Below, piece after piece: positions 16,785 through 24,755 of a DNA stretch of 49,460 nt. How positions within the stretch are numbered: position 1 is the first letter of the stretch; the number at the start of each line of letters is the position of its first letter. The DNA lies in the IMG/VR virus record IMGVR_UViG_3300032893_000073, positions 1 through 49,460 of that record; one strand, given 5' to 3'. This stretch comes from a virus. The notes below the pieces were generated by a model, which was not told the origin of the DNA, made no database searches, and saw only the letters and a list, made by a program, of their open reading frames with translations. Both the position numbers and the translations under genes were made by a program.

Positions 16785-17691
16785 GGTCACTTCCACACAA
16801 CTCGTTTTCTAAGTCCTTGGTATTCTTTGTGGTGATACCGCATTTAGTGCATTGAGACACTCTAATAACCGTTCCTTCAGAGCCAGGATTCGGAAAGGAT
16901 ACCGTTCTGAATTCGTGGGCAAGTGCAGGAACAGTCTTAGCTGTAACATCGTACAAAACGTCAAACCCAAAATCCTGTTCCTCGTCTCCATCTGCCGACG
17001 CAGGGGTTCCAAGGCTTGGGCCGAGGATGGCTTTAAGTTCTCCTTTGTCCGTATCAATTCCTTCGGCACGCATAGCATCTGCAATATCGCCATGCGGTAT
17101 TTTTGCATCGCGTCGAGGTGGTTCTTCCAACTGGGTTCCATCGGTGGCATAGGAACCATCTTGCTGTTTTTCGAGGTGAATGATTCGTCCATCTTTGTTT
17201 ACCTCTGAAAGCACCTTTGCCATATTGTTTACAGAGCCACCGGTCAACAGCAGCATTCTCTCTTCGCGAGTCATCGTGATAGAGATTTGCGTACCGATGC
17301 CACCAAGCAACTGCGCCACATCGTCAGCAGGCTTCTCCTCTTTCTGAACCGCCTCAATGGCGCGGAGTTGTATGCCACAAACATACCCGAGGGTATTTAG
17401 TTCGTTGCGTCCAACTCCGTCGCCATCTTCGGTCGGACCTAAAACAAAGGAATTAATAGCCTCATTAAGAAAACTGACGACACCTTTATTCGTGGTAAGG
17501 TCATGGCGTCGGCCGCGCAGACGATGCGCAGCATCAGTTCGTAGAGCTTTATTTGCATCAACCAGCGAAACACCTGTTTGCTCCGCTTTAACAAGTGCTT
17601 TAGCTTCATTGTTGTACTCAACTAGACTTTCGCTTGGTTTGAGCTTTTGCTGCTCGCTTTGTTTTTGGTTTCGGGCTGGTGCTCTTGGCAT
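16747..17691 (-). CDS. unknown protein with C-terminal zinc-ribbon-like CxxC
   Basis: A 314-residue protein from ATG 17689-17691 behind AGGA, overlapping the upstream gene by 74 nt and the GNAT-like gene by about 38 nt. The N-terminus is basic and Gln-rich; the middle is acidic and contains EEQDFGFD; the C-terminal 50 residues hold CTKCG and one more Cys, suggesting at most a partial metal site. No family was recognised. Confidence 0.6.
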   Translation of the reverse strand: MPRAPARNQKQSEQQKLKPSESLVEYNNEAKALVKAEQTGVSLVDANKALRTDAAHRLRGRRHDLTTNKGVVSFLNEAINSFVLGPTEDGDGVGRNELNTLGYVCGIQLRAIEAVQKEEKPADDVAQLLGGIGTQISITMTREERMLLLTGGSVNNMAKVLSEVNKDGRIIHLEKQQDGSYATDGTQLEEPPRRDAKIPHGDIADAMRAEGIDTDKGELKAILGPSLGTPASADGDEEQDFGFDVLYDVTAKTVPALAHEFRTVSFPNPGSEGTVIRVSQCTKCGITTKNTKDLENELCGSDHDRPAVPLPNKI

Positions 17692-18160
17692 GTAACATTC
17701 CTGGCATTATTTCAACACCAGACTCCAATGGCAACTGAACTGGCGCCATCACCGGCGGTGCTTCCTTCTGTATTTGATACGTCAGGAATTGCGTCATAAG
17801 CGTTGCAAGCTTATCGACGGTATCGCACAGCTTATCAATTTTGCCGTCTGCCGAAGCTGCCTTCCGCTGTTCGGCCTTAAGAGCTTGGACATCGGGTGGC
17901 AATTCGGATTCTGGTCTAAGCTCGCGCACCTGACGAACGGACTGCGGATATTTCTTCCCATACTTCTCGTTCGTTTTCTTGATTTCCTCGGCACAATCGA
18001 TGCAGCATTGCATTGCCTGTGTCTGAGTGGTGCCACGCACGCGCTCGAAGGCAAACACCAACTCGGGAGGCGGTACTTGCACTACCTCATCTTCGCAACT
18101 CTGGCAAACAAACTTGTAACCAGATTCGGGCGTTCGCTGGACTCGATTAACGCGCGGCAT
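17618..18160 (-). CDS. zinc-ribbon protein of unknown function
   Basis: A 180-residue protein, TAATG-coupled to the upstream gene. Near the N-terminus CQSC (about 19-22) and CCIDC (about 52-56) make a four-cysteine zinc ribbon. A helical middle and a very basic Lys/Arg/Pro tail follow, suggesting nucleic-acid contact (inference). The last 74 nt overlap the next gene. Confidence 0.6.
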   Translation of the reverse strand: MPRVNRVQRTPESGYKFVCQSCEDEVVQVPPPELVFAFERVRGTTQTQAMQCCIDCAEEIKKTNEKYGKKYPQSVRQVRELRPESELPPDVQALKAEQRKAASADGKIDKLCDTVDKLATLMTQFLTYQIQKEAPPVMAPVQLPLESGVEIMPGMLHAKSTSPKPKTKRAAKAQTKRKSS

Positions 18161-18519
18161 TATTCATGCCCTTCTTTCTTCAGAAAGTTTTGAAAGCGCT
18201 CGATTTCGGTATCGAGAATCTTGTGCGCATTCACCAGGCGAGTGCCATGGTTGCCGACGCCAGCTTTAGAGCCATCCTTGGTAGTTTCCTTGTTAAGCTT
18301 TTGCACGCGAATGTGCAATTTGTCTCGCAAGGTTGAGAGCAGTTCGCTCAGCTTTGGCTCTTGCTCGCAGACGGCGCCATGAGAAGGCGGTGCTTCTACC
18401 GCTTTTGCGCCAGAAGAGGCCCCGCCTTCCGATTTTGGGTAGAGGTTGTCCAACTCTTTCTCCTGCTTTTCAGCAACAGTGGTGGCTTCCTCTGGTGTCG
18501 TATTTAATTCGCTATCCAT
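18160..18519 (-). CDS. small charged unknown protein
   Basis: A 119-residue acidic/helical protein with a disordered N-terminal half and an amphipathic C-terminal helix (RFQNFLKKEG). It overlaps both neighbours by a few nt inside a tightly packed series of small genes. No homologous family recognised. Confidence 0.6.
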   Translation of the reverse strand: MDSELNTTPEEATTVAEKQEKELDNLYPKSEGGASSGAKAVEAPPSHGAVCEQEPKLSELLSTLRDKLHIRVQKLNKETTKDGSKAGVGNHGTRLVNAHKILDTEIERFQNFLKKEGHE

Positions 18520-19018
18520 TGCTTATCCTTTTGTTGTATGCAATTAATGCTTCGCAACCAGCGTTTCCGGTTGGTCGCGCGGCTTTGTCAGACTCTTCAA
18601 GTAACGCTTCAACCTCTTCGCGGCGCTCACCGTTAAGCAAATCGCATAACATAATGCGAGCGCGCGCAATCGATTGATAGCCAAAGTGGTACAGGTAGAA
18701 GGTGAATCTCTCGCTATTCACCCAGTCGAGAATGTTCTGCCAGGCAGATTCAAATATCCGCACCCTATCGGTGGTGGCATGCCAATCAGACGATTTGAAA
18801 TGCTGCCATCGACCTATGCCGATTGCATAACAATCGACAATCGTTTCCACAAGTTGACGCCAGGCAAGCCGCTCGGACGGGTCCATTTTGACCGGGTTCT
18901 CATTCTCGGGGATGAGTTTGTGCCCCAATGAGCTTTGGGGCTTGCCCGGCATCATGCCGTCTTCCCAACGTCCACCATGACCACGACATGCAAGAGTGCG
19001 GCTGCTTCTTCCGCTCAT
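18512..19018 (-). CDS. unknown helical protein
   Basis: ATG 19016-19018 gives 168 residues and an ATGA overlap with the upstream zinc-ribbon gene; a longer in-frame start at 19129 would lie deep inside that gene and is rejected. The N-terminus is basic and Gly-rich; the rest is helical with an aromatic-rich stretch FTFYLYHFGYQS. No family recognised. Confidence 0.6.
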   Translation of the reverse strand: MSGRSSRTLACRGHGGRWEDGMMPGKPQSSLGHKLIPENENPVKMDPSERLAWRQLVETIVDCYAIGIGRWQHFKSSDWHATTDRVRIFESAWQNILDWVNSERFTFYLYHFGYQSIARARIMLCDLLNGERREEVEALLEESDKAARPTGNAGCEALIAYNKRISNG

Positions 19019-19386
19019 CCTTTTCTTGCCTGTGGAACCCGCGCAACAACTGCTTGCGGGTGAGGGAATTTCTCGCGAATCACCAACAATCGCTGTTTCT
19101 TCTCTTCTTCTTGCCCCGGCGCGGAGCATTCCCGGTCAACTTCTGCCGCGAGCACACCGGGCATATTGCCGATAGTCCGGCAGCGCGGGCAGGTGAAGAA
19201 GTAGTTCTCTTTGACGCAACGCATATTGAATTCTTGCGCACACGCAGCACAGACAAGTTCGAGGACGTTGCCTGCCGGACGACTTTTGATTCTGAATCGC
19301 AATTCACGACCCATCACTTTTACATTGAGCGCGTCTCGCTGCTGTTGCTCGGCGGTCGTAACGATTTTTTTGTTAGGCTCGGCCAT
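19015..19386 (-). CDS. zinc-ribbon protein
   Basis: A 123-residue protein with CAAC (about 46-49), a further Cys in MRCV, and CPRC (about 66-69), a four-cysteine zinc ribbon in the middle of the chain, followed by a charged C-terminal helix. It overlaps both neighbours (14 nt and ATGA). It may bind nucleic acid or a protein partner; the function is unknown. Confidence 0.6.
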   Translation of the reverse strand: MAEPNKKIVTTAEQQQRDALNVKVMGRELRFRIKSRPAGNVLELVCAACAQEFNMRCVKENYFFTCPRCRTIGNMPGVLAAEVDRECSAPGQEEEKKQRLLVIREKFPHPQAVVARVPQARKG

Positions 19387-19687
19387 TGAGTGCCACCACG
19401 TTACTTGTCGCTTCGATTTCAGCTTTGCGCTTGACCGCTGCCTCGTACTGCGCTATGATGTTGTTATTGTACGAACCGGTGAGAGACATCGTGGTCGCAT
19501 TCGCCATCAAATCACCAATCTCTTGTGCAGCCAGAGCGACCCGCTCGCGGCGTAGAGTACGCAACGCTTTGTCATCGGGATTCTCGTCAGCTTGGGCTAC
19601 CAAACAAAAGGCATCATTGGCAACAAGCCCAGCAAGAGCTACGCCAGAATAGATGTAGTACAGAAGGGCGTGAAAGAAAACGTTCAT
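19373..19687 (-). CDS. single-span membrane protein, unknown function
   Basis: ATG 19685-19687 behind AGGAG gives 104 residues; the longer in-frame start at 19768 lacks a good ribosome site and would overlap the previous gene. The first 35 residues contain a hydrophobic, aromatic segment (FFHALLYYIYSGVALAGLV) that looks membrane-spanning; the rest is soluble, helical and charged. Confidence 0.6.
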   Translation of the reverse strand: MNVFFHALLYYIYSGVALAGLVANDAFCLVAQADENPDDKALRTLRRERVALAAQEIGDLMANATTMSLTGSYNNNIIAQYEAAVKRKAEIEATSNVVALNGRA

Positions 19688-19695
19688 TTTGCTCC

Positions 19696-20106
19696 TTAAG
19701 CAATAGCTTGACGAAGAGGACGGACTTGCGATACCGAATGAACCGGCTCGTCTACATGCGCGAGACATAAACCACAGACTTGTCTGCCGATGCCATTCTC
19801 GAATCGCAGCTCGGGCGCTTTCGGTTCATGCACGTCATAGCCGCAATAGTCACACATAAATCTAAAACTGATACCAGTGGTGGCTACCTTCCGATATTCA
19901 TTGATAACCTGTTTGAGTTTATCGATGCGAGTCAAAAGCGGCATGTTTTCTAGGTAGCGCTCTTTGTACTCGATTGCCGCGAGCTTCCACTTCTGGCATT
20001 CTATTTCCCAATTCCAAGCATCAAGTCTGAGATGCTCGAAATCTTCATAGGTTTGCCAGAGCGGTTGCGTCAGCAGTTTAAGAAAGAATTTGACGAGTGG
20101 TGACAT
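19696..20106 (-). CDS. coiled-coil protein with zinc ribbon
   Basis: A 136-residue protein whose ATG directly follows the TAG of the upstream gene. The N-terminal 75 residues are a Trp/Glu/Lys-rich helix; CDYCG (about 85) and CGLC (about 111) form a zinc ribbon. It belongs to the set of small zinc-ribbon proteins in this operon. Function unknown. Confidence 0.6.
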   Translation of the reverse strand: MSPLVKFFLKLLTQPLWQTYEDFEHLRLDAWNWEIECQKWKLAAIEYKERYLENMPLLTRIDKLKQVINEYRKVATTGISFRFMCDYCGYDVHEPKAPELRFENGIGRQVCGLCLAHVDEPVHSVSQVRPLRQAIA

Positions 20107-20343
20107 CTATCCCGCTCCTCGTGGGTAAAGTTTTTCTCTCGCGTTCTCCATGAACATCACCTGGAAGTATTCGCTCGTTGCGTTTGTTTCCCTGGCGTCG
20201 TGCGGCAAACGCTTCATTGCAAATTCGCCAGCTTCGGCGAGCGCTTGCTTTAGAATGCGGATTTCCGCTTCTAAGCGCTCTTTCTCTTGGCGCAGTTCTG
20301 CGATTTTGTCTTCTTCGACGCGTCCCACTATTCGCTTCTCCAT
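20107..20343 (-). CDS. small coiled-coil protein
   Basis: A 78-residue protein with a strong heptad-like stretch (residues 10-40, Glu/Leu/Arg rich). It overlaps the upstream gene by 16 nt and abuts the downstream one. No family recognised. Confidence 0.6.
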   Translation of the reverse strand: MEKRIVGRVEEDKIAELRQEKERLEAEIRILKQALAEAGEFAMKRLPHDARETNATSEYFQVMFMENAREKLYPRGAG

Positions 20344-20546
20344 CCTTGCGTATCAACGATGTTGTTGAACGCGTTTTCTACGTCTTTAAAAGGAATATCC
20401 AGAAGTCGCCATTTGAGATTGGTGATAATATCCAAGTTTTTCTTTTCACCTTTCTGTTGTTCAAGATTCAGTTGCAGAAGCAAGTCCCGCGCCTTCTCAA
20501 ATGGCGACTTCTCATGGTGTTCATGATAGTTACCGTTGTAGTACAT
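20328..20546 (-). CDS. small His/Asn-rich N-terminal, helical protein
   Basis: ATG 20544-20546 is preferred to a TTG one codon earlier. About 72 residues; the N-terminus is Tyr/Asn/His rich (MYYNGNYHEHHEK), then helical. It overlaps the 213-residue gene upstream by about 17 nt. No family recognised. Confidence 0.55.
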   Translation of the reverse strand: MYYNGNYHEHHEKSPFEKARDLLLQLNLEQQKGEKKNLDIITNLKWRLLDIPFKDVENAFNNIVDTQGWRSE

Positions 20547-21171
20547 CAATCAGTTCTTTTGAGCCTTCGTTGGACCTCTCCGCGAGGTTGGCAAATTCTG
20601 CCGCTTTGTTCAGGAACCAATCGGTGAGCTGACGATTGCAATCGATAACGCGGTTCAGCAGGTACTGAAACTTACCGAGCTTGTCTCTCAGTTCTGCGTT
20701 TTCTTTCAAGAGGATGTCGTTGGTTGTTTCTACCAAATGATTGACCGCAGCATTCGGCTGGCTAAATTGCTGCTCGAAGATTTCTTTGCTGAAAACAGGA
20801 TATTTAACATCGCCAGTTCTAGGGTCTGTCATCTGGACGATATAATCCCCTATGTTGACTTCGTGTTGCCCATCAACTAGATAGTTCTTCGTGACACGAT
20901 GGGCGCGCACCGCCTGCGGTGTATAGTCATCCCATTCAACCGGTTTGCCACCACCGATTTCAGTATTCAATACCTGGTCCCAATTTGTCATTCTAAGGCG
21001 AGGATGTTTAGAATCCGGCGCAAAATTTTGCTGCGCTTGTTGAATACCGGTAGCGCGCGCTTCGCGCAATGCAGAAGCTGCGAGAGCACCGGCCGACGCT
21101 CTATGCGTGGCATCCATGCGAATCGGTTGCCCTTTGTATGTAAGTTGAATATCTTCTAGCGCAATTGACAC
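20530..21171 (-). CDS. first gene of the virion operon, unknown function
   Basis: GTG 21169-21171 behind GGAG gives 213 residues; a longer start at 21213 is less likely. The N-terminus VSIALEDIQ resembles VSISLIDIQ of the divergently transcribed gene at 21236. Residues 50-90 contain NWDQVLNTEIGGG and VEWDDY, sharing the W-D-x-V-L-N motif with two other proteins. The C-terminal half is helical. It is the promoter-proximal gene of the long minus-strand structural operon. Confidence 0.6.
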   Translation of the reverse strand: MSIALEDIQLTYKGQPIRMDATHRASAGALAASALREARATGIQQAQQNFAPDSKHPRLRMTNWDQVLNTEIGGGKPVEWDDYTPQAVRAHRVTKNYLVDGQHEVNIGDYIVQMTDPRTGDVKYPVFSKEIFEQQFSQPNAAVNHLVETTNDILLKENAELRDKLGKFQYLLNRVIDCNRQLTDWFLNKAAEFANLAERSNEGSKELIDVLQR

Positions 21172-21235
21172 TTCGGTTATTCTCCGCGATGATTGGTGGG
21201 TCGAACGGCGCAATCTTGAGGCATAAATAGCAAAA

Positions 21236-21553
21236 GTGTCAATATCTCTAATCGATATACAGTCCGAAGAAGCCGATGAATTCGAGGTTAAAGACCCTCC
21301 GGTTCAATTGGCAGGCAAGGAAATCTGTGGCAACTGTCAGACAATGTTTGGCAATCTGGATACGAATTACGGCGATGACACGCAGCTGTGGCGGCAATTG
21401 AAACGCCGATATCATCGCCGCGTTGTCCACGAAGTCATCTATAACGGAATGCGTTTATGCCAGCTTTGTTATTCCGAGCGCATAGACGAGAAGAAAAAAT
21501 GGGAGCGCGCATTAGCACCGAAACCGTTCCTATCCGTAAAGGCAAATGCATAA
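21236..21553 (+). CDS. zinc-ribbon protein, early plus-strand cluster
   Basis: A 105-residue protein, GTG start at 21236; the Shine-Dalgarno is weak. CGNC (about 31-34) and CQLC (about 75-78) form a spaced zinc ribbon around a basic region RRYHRRVVHE. It is divergent from the gene starting at 21171 and overlaps the next gene by 8 nt. Function unknown; nucleic-acid binding is plausible. Confidence 0.6.
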   Translation: MSISLIDIQSEEADEFEVKDPPVQLAGKEICGNCQTMFGNLDTNYGDDTQLWRQLKRRYHRRVVHEVIYNGMRLCQLCYSERIDEKKKWERALAPKPFLSVKANA

Positions 21554-21770
21554 GTGGAGAACAAAGAGTACCCAGCCATGGCAATGCGATGGGAAGAAAC
21601 GTTATTTGACGTGGGAGCATGCGCGAGCGGACGCCAGAATTCTGGCACGCAAGATGCGCGGCAAACACATGACGGCAGAACCGTACAAATGTAGATTGTG
21701 TGGATTCTGGCACGTTGGTAGCAGAGAACATTTTAGCGGAGAAAGAAAAAATGCCAGCAATAATCAGTGA
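21546..21770 (+). CDS. small zinc-finger-like phage protein
   Basis: A 74-residue basic protein starting within the stop region of the preceding gene (ATGCATAA). It holds an N-terminal Cys, a helical Arg-rich middle and YKCRLCGFWHVG, a C-x-x-C-G-x-W-H pattern common in small phage proteins of unknown function. Confidence 0.65.
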   Translation: MHKWRTKSTQPWQCDGKKRYLTWEHARADARILARKMRGKHMTAEPYKCRLCGFWHVGSREHFSGERKNASNNQ

Positions 21771-22050
21771 TTCGTTGCTTGGGGAGTACATTGAGGATTG
21801 CCGGTTCTTATCGGTGAGCACATTGTACCGGCAGACAGTGGTAGACGGCACGAGCAATGCATTTTTGAGGCAGATAATGAAGGCGCTCAAGAAGGTGTCA
21901 CCAGATGTGGTGGCATTGTGGAAAGATTTCATTGAGGTGACAGTACCATACATGGATAACGACGCAAAGGAGTATGTCGAATGGAAGAAAAATTTCGGGA
22001 AGAAGGCAGAGAAAAGCAAACCTTCTGGCAAAAGGTCAAAACGTTTGTAA
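21751..22050 (+). CDS. small unknown protein
   Basis: ATG 21751 behind AGCGGAG gives 99 residues; an upstream in-frame start at 21700 lies inside the previous gene. Helical, with a strongly basic C-terminus. It overlaps the previous gene by 20 nt and the 41-residue ORF by 70 nt. No family recognised. Confidence 0.6.
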   Translation: MPAIISDSLLGEYIEDCRFLSVSTLYRQTVVDGTSNAFLRQIMKALKKVSPDVVALWKDFIEVTVPYMDNDAKEYVEWKKNFGKKAEKSKPSGKRSKRL

Positions 22051-22106
22051 TCGAATGGTGGGATGTACTCGTTTGGGTATTCGAGAAGCACGAAGGGGGA
22101 TTATAA
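21981..22106 (+). CDS. 41-residue micro-gene with strong ribosome site
   Basis: ATG 21981 follows AAGGAG at ideal spacing; TAA ends two nt before the GTG of the RNA ligase gene. It encodes MEEKFREEGREKQTFWQKVK and then an aromatic, hydrophobic stretch (VIEWWDVLVWVF), an amphipathic or weak membrane helix. The ribosome site and exact fit to the ligase start argue that it is expressed and may couple to the ligase. Function unknown. Confidence 0.6.
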   Translation: MEEKFREEGREKQTFWQKVKTFVIEWWDVLVWVFEKHEGGL

Positions 22107-22107
22107 A

Positions 22108-23232
22108 GTGTCAACTCTCAAAGCGGAAGTGGTCACAATTGACCGCGTAAAGAAACATCCGAATGCAGACCGGCTCGATTGCGTAATCGTTAAAGGTTGG
22201 AATGTGGTGGCAGGCAGAGATGACCCAAGCACACCGCGTTACAAGCAGGGTGACAAGTGTTTGTACATACCGATTGATTCGGTGTTGCCAGAACCGCTTG
22301 AAACGTTGTTGTTTCCGCCTGATGGCAAAATCAAATTGAGCAAAAGCAGGATAAAAACAATCAAACTGCGCGGCGCCGTGTCGCAGGGAATGATTACTGA
22401 TTTAGAGGGGCTAGAAGCACTATACCCTGGTATCAGTTTAGCCAAAGTTGGCGACGATTTGACGGAGGAATTGGGCATCATTAAGTACGAGCCGCCTGTT
22501 GAAGACGTGCCGCAGCACATGCAGGCGAAAAATGCACAGCATTTGAAGAATCCAAACTTCCGCAAGTACACCGATATCGAGAATTTCAAGAATCACAACC
22601 GCCTATTTGAAGACGGCGAGATGGTTTACATCACAGAGAAGCTGCATGGCACTAGCGCGCGCTATGCAATGCTTGAGACGATGACAAATCGCTGGTGGAA
22701 GAAGGTGCTCAAATTTTTTGGACTCTTACCGAAGTACGAATTCTGCTACGGCAGCAGAAATGTGCAGCTTCAGGGTCCAGGCAAGAAGAAATTCTACTAC
22801 GACGAGAACGTTTACGCCAAAATTGCGAAGCAATTGCGCCTAGACGAAGTGTTGCAGCCAGGCGAAGCGCTGTTTGGTGAGATTGTTGGTAGTGGAATTC
22901 AGAAAGGTTACACCTATGGATGTGCAGAAGGCGAGCATCGTTTCTATGCTTACGACGTGAATATCGATGGGCGGTGGTTACCTGCGCAAGAGTTCATGGA
23001 ATGGTGTGATTCTCGCGGTATTGAACGCGTGCCATTCATTAGCATTTGCGAATACAACGAGCAATTCGTGCGTGCGACGGCGAAAGGACCAAGCGCAATC
23101 GGCAACCAGCCGGTGCGCGAGGGTATCGTTATCAAAGCGGCCGCAGAGGAGAACTGCTACATCGGGCGGAAGGTGCTCAAGTTGATTAACGAGGATTACG
23201 AGCTGGCGAAAGACAACACGGAGTTTCATTAA
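22108..23232 (+). CDS. RNA ligase, DraRnl (DRB0094) type
   Basis: GTG 22108 behind GGGGGA (7-nt spacing) gives 374 residues; an ATG at 22063 lacks such a site. The N-terminal ~125 residues match the OB-like domain of this family (KAEVVTIDRVKKHPNADRLD). The nucleotidyltransferase core has motif I EKLHG with catalytic K178, motif III EFCYGSRN (211-218), motif IV ALFGEIVG (254-261) and motif V REGIVIKA with KVLKLIN (338-361). The family seals RNA 3-OH ends in nicked duplexes. Repair of cleaved tRNA or mRNA is inferred; no kinase/phosphatase partner is visible. Confidence 0.9.
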   Translation: MSTLKAEVVTIDRVKKHPNADRLDCVIVKGWNVVAGRDDPSTPRYKQGDKCLYIPIDSVLPEPLETLLFPPDGKIKLSKSRIKTIKLRGAVSQGMITDLEGLEALYPGISLAKVGDDLTEELGIIKYEPPVEDVPQHMQAKNAQHLKNPNFRKYTDIENFKNHNRLFEDGEMVYITEKLHGTSARYAMLETMTNRWWKKVLKFFGLLPKYEFCYGSRNVQLQGPGKKKFYYDENVYAKIAKQLRLDEVLQPGEALFGEIVGSGIQKGYTYGCAEGEHRFYAYDVNIDGRWLPAQEFMEWCDSRGIERVPFISICEYNEQFVRATAKGPSAIGNQPVREGIVIKAAAEENCYIGRKVLKLINEDYELAKDNTEFH

Positions 23233-23276
23233 GATGTTGAACGCTAAGGCGGAGTGCGTCAGGCGGTTCAAAGTTC

Positions 23277-23558
23277 ATGAACAGTGAACGCGGCACGAGA
23301 TGGACAGTCAACGGTATGCCAGGTTGGTTATGGTTAGCGAATATCGAGGATGCCGAGAGAAGGTATGCTCTTGACAACCAGGATGCTTTATGGGAGGAGT
23401 TCGCGAACCGGACCCCGAAGTGCAGGATAATCGTGTCAACGCCAGCCGGTTCCGACAATAAATTCGCAGAGCTTGTCAAGAAGTCGCAAGAAATAACGGA
23501 GGTGAAGTGGTGGCGAGACGTAAATTCGGCGGGTTTATCAGCCGAGAAGAGTTCATAA
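23277..23558 (+). pseudogene. terminase large-subunit fragment
   Basis: A 93-residue ORF whose middle, KCRIIVSTPAGSDNKFAELV, aligns with KVRIAVGTPDGPFNKFAKLV around the coupling motif of this phage's own terminase; LWEEF and VKWW also fall at matching places (SWRSL, FHWW). Neither Walker motif nor the nuclease domain is present, and the ribosome site is poor. Best read as a remnant of a second terminase left by recombination; a domesticated fragment is possible. A 17-residue ORF (23234-23287) lies just upstream. Confidence 0.6.
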
Positions 23559-23833
23559 AAGCGATGGAACGGTCGCTGTTTCCGGCATCGCGGCGCCAGG
23601 ACACCCGCATGTGGGCGAACGTCGGCAAAGCGATAGAGAAGCAGCGCAAGAAGTTCGAGCGCGGCGCGAAAGTATGTAGCAAACATAACCGACACGTTTG
23701 GGAGGGGCACCATTACAACGATTTGCGGCAACCGAGGCGCATGTCGTTTAAGCCCGGCGCGATAAATGAGATGGAAAGGGTTTTCAAGTGGTACTGGCAG
23801 TGCAAGCGCTGCGGGGTGAGATATGGCAGTTGA
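23507..23833 (+). CDS. zinc-binding protein, possibly HNH-like
   Basis: A 108-residue basic protein with a GTG start behind GGAGGTGA. It contains CSKHNRHVWEGHHYN and, at the C-terminus, WQCKRCGVRY, a C/H-rich metal site. The spacing is not a clear HNH nuclease motif, so only a zinc site is claimed. It overlaps the terminase fragment by 52 nt and the next gene by 11 nt. Confidence 0.6.
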   Translation: MVARRKFGGFISREEFIKAMERSLFPASRRQDTRMWANVGKAIEKQRKKFERGAKVCSKHNRHVWEGHHYNDLRQPRRMSFKPGAINEMERVFKWYWQCKRCGVRYGS

Positions 23834-24047
23834 GATGCGATTGATAGGTGGTCCGTGCGACGGCAGGCGCGGTGAGCTGCGCGAAGCGCAGCGGCGATTG
23901 GAGTTTATCGAATTGCAGAATAACCAATTGGCAGAGACATGGGAACCGCAGCCGCCGTTGTCTTTGCCGAAAACACGCTATCACAGCTATTTGCTGAAGA
24001 AGGTGATTGCCGTGTACGAATTCAGCAGCTCAACAGATTGGGGGTAA
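23823..24047 (+). CDS. small conserved-type phage protein (GGPCDG motif)
   Basis: A 74-residue protein, ATG 23823 behind GGGGTGAG. RLIGGPCDGRRGEL near the N-terminus and a later Tyr-rich strand are the pattern of a widespread small phage protein family without known function. It converges on the minus-strand gene at 24030, overlapping by 18 nt. Confidence 0.65.
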   Translation: MAVEMRLIGGPCDGRRGELREAQRRLEFIELQNNQLAETWEPQPPLSLPKTRYHSYLLKKVIAVYEFSSSTDWG

Positions 24048-24755
24048 AGATGTCAAGTGCTTCTGTCGGCGGCGCTCGTTTCTGCGGGCGCGATATTCCG
24101 GCGAGCGGTTGGCATTTTTCTTTCGCCAGCGTTCCCGCTGCTTCTCGATTCGCTCCTGCCGGGCAGCCAAAGCTGCGTCTATTGAGGTTTGAATTTCTTC
24201 TGGTGTTCGTTCGACGGTTGGGTATTTAGCAGCACGTTTGGCAGCGTTCTTCCGTTCGCGATACGCCGCATACCGGTTAGGGTCCGCCTTGAGACATTGG
24301 TAATGCTTGCGGGATTCTTTGCGGTTGCGGGCACGTTCGCGTTCGAGCTTAACGTCGGGGTCCAAAAGAGTACGCCCTTTCGGCGGATGAAGCTGTCGTT
24401 GGCGCTCGATTTTAGCCGCTTTGCGTTGTGGCGGCAGCGCTTTGTAATACCGCGCAGCCCGTTGCTGATTGTCGTACAAGCGTTCGGCTTCTTTGAACAG
24501 TGAGCGCTGTTTGGGTTTTAAGAGCAACTGACGTTCGGCAGAAGATAGCCGATGAAGTGTCACAAGCCGCTGCTGAGGCGTTATAGCGGCGAAATAACGA
24601 GAGATTTGCCATCGCCAAAAGGATTCACCCATCTCATTCAAACGGGGCAGCTTCTTGGGTTTTAGATTGTATCGATATCGTTCGTTATCAAGATGAAAGG
24701 CGATTTGTTCGTTGACCCAGTTTTGAATTTGGTCCCAGGCGTATCTATATTGCAT
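24030..24755 (-). CDS. very basic Arg/Lys-rich protein
   Basis: A 241-residue protein behind AAGGGA, with roughly a third Lys+Arg. The N-terminal 60 residues are mixed helical with aromatic residues; the rest is long charged helix with repeats of the type RERxRNRKESRKH and YRERKNAAKRAAK. Such sequences usually bind nucleic acid; no nuclease motif was found. It is separated from other genes by a repeat-rich non-coding stretch upstream (24756-25237). Confidence 0.6.
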   Translation of the reverse strand: MQYRYAWDQIQNWVNEQIAFHLDNERYRYNLKPKKLPRLNEMGESFWRWQISRYFAAITPQQRLVTLHRLSSAERQLLLKPKQRSLFKEAERLYDNQQRAARYYKALPPQRKAAKIERQRQLHPPKGRTLLDPDVKLERERARNRKESRKHYQCLKADPNRYAAYRERKNAAKRAAKYPTVERTPEEIQTSIDAALAARQERIEKQRERWRKKNANRSPEYRARRNERRRQKHLTSLPPIC

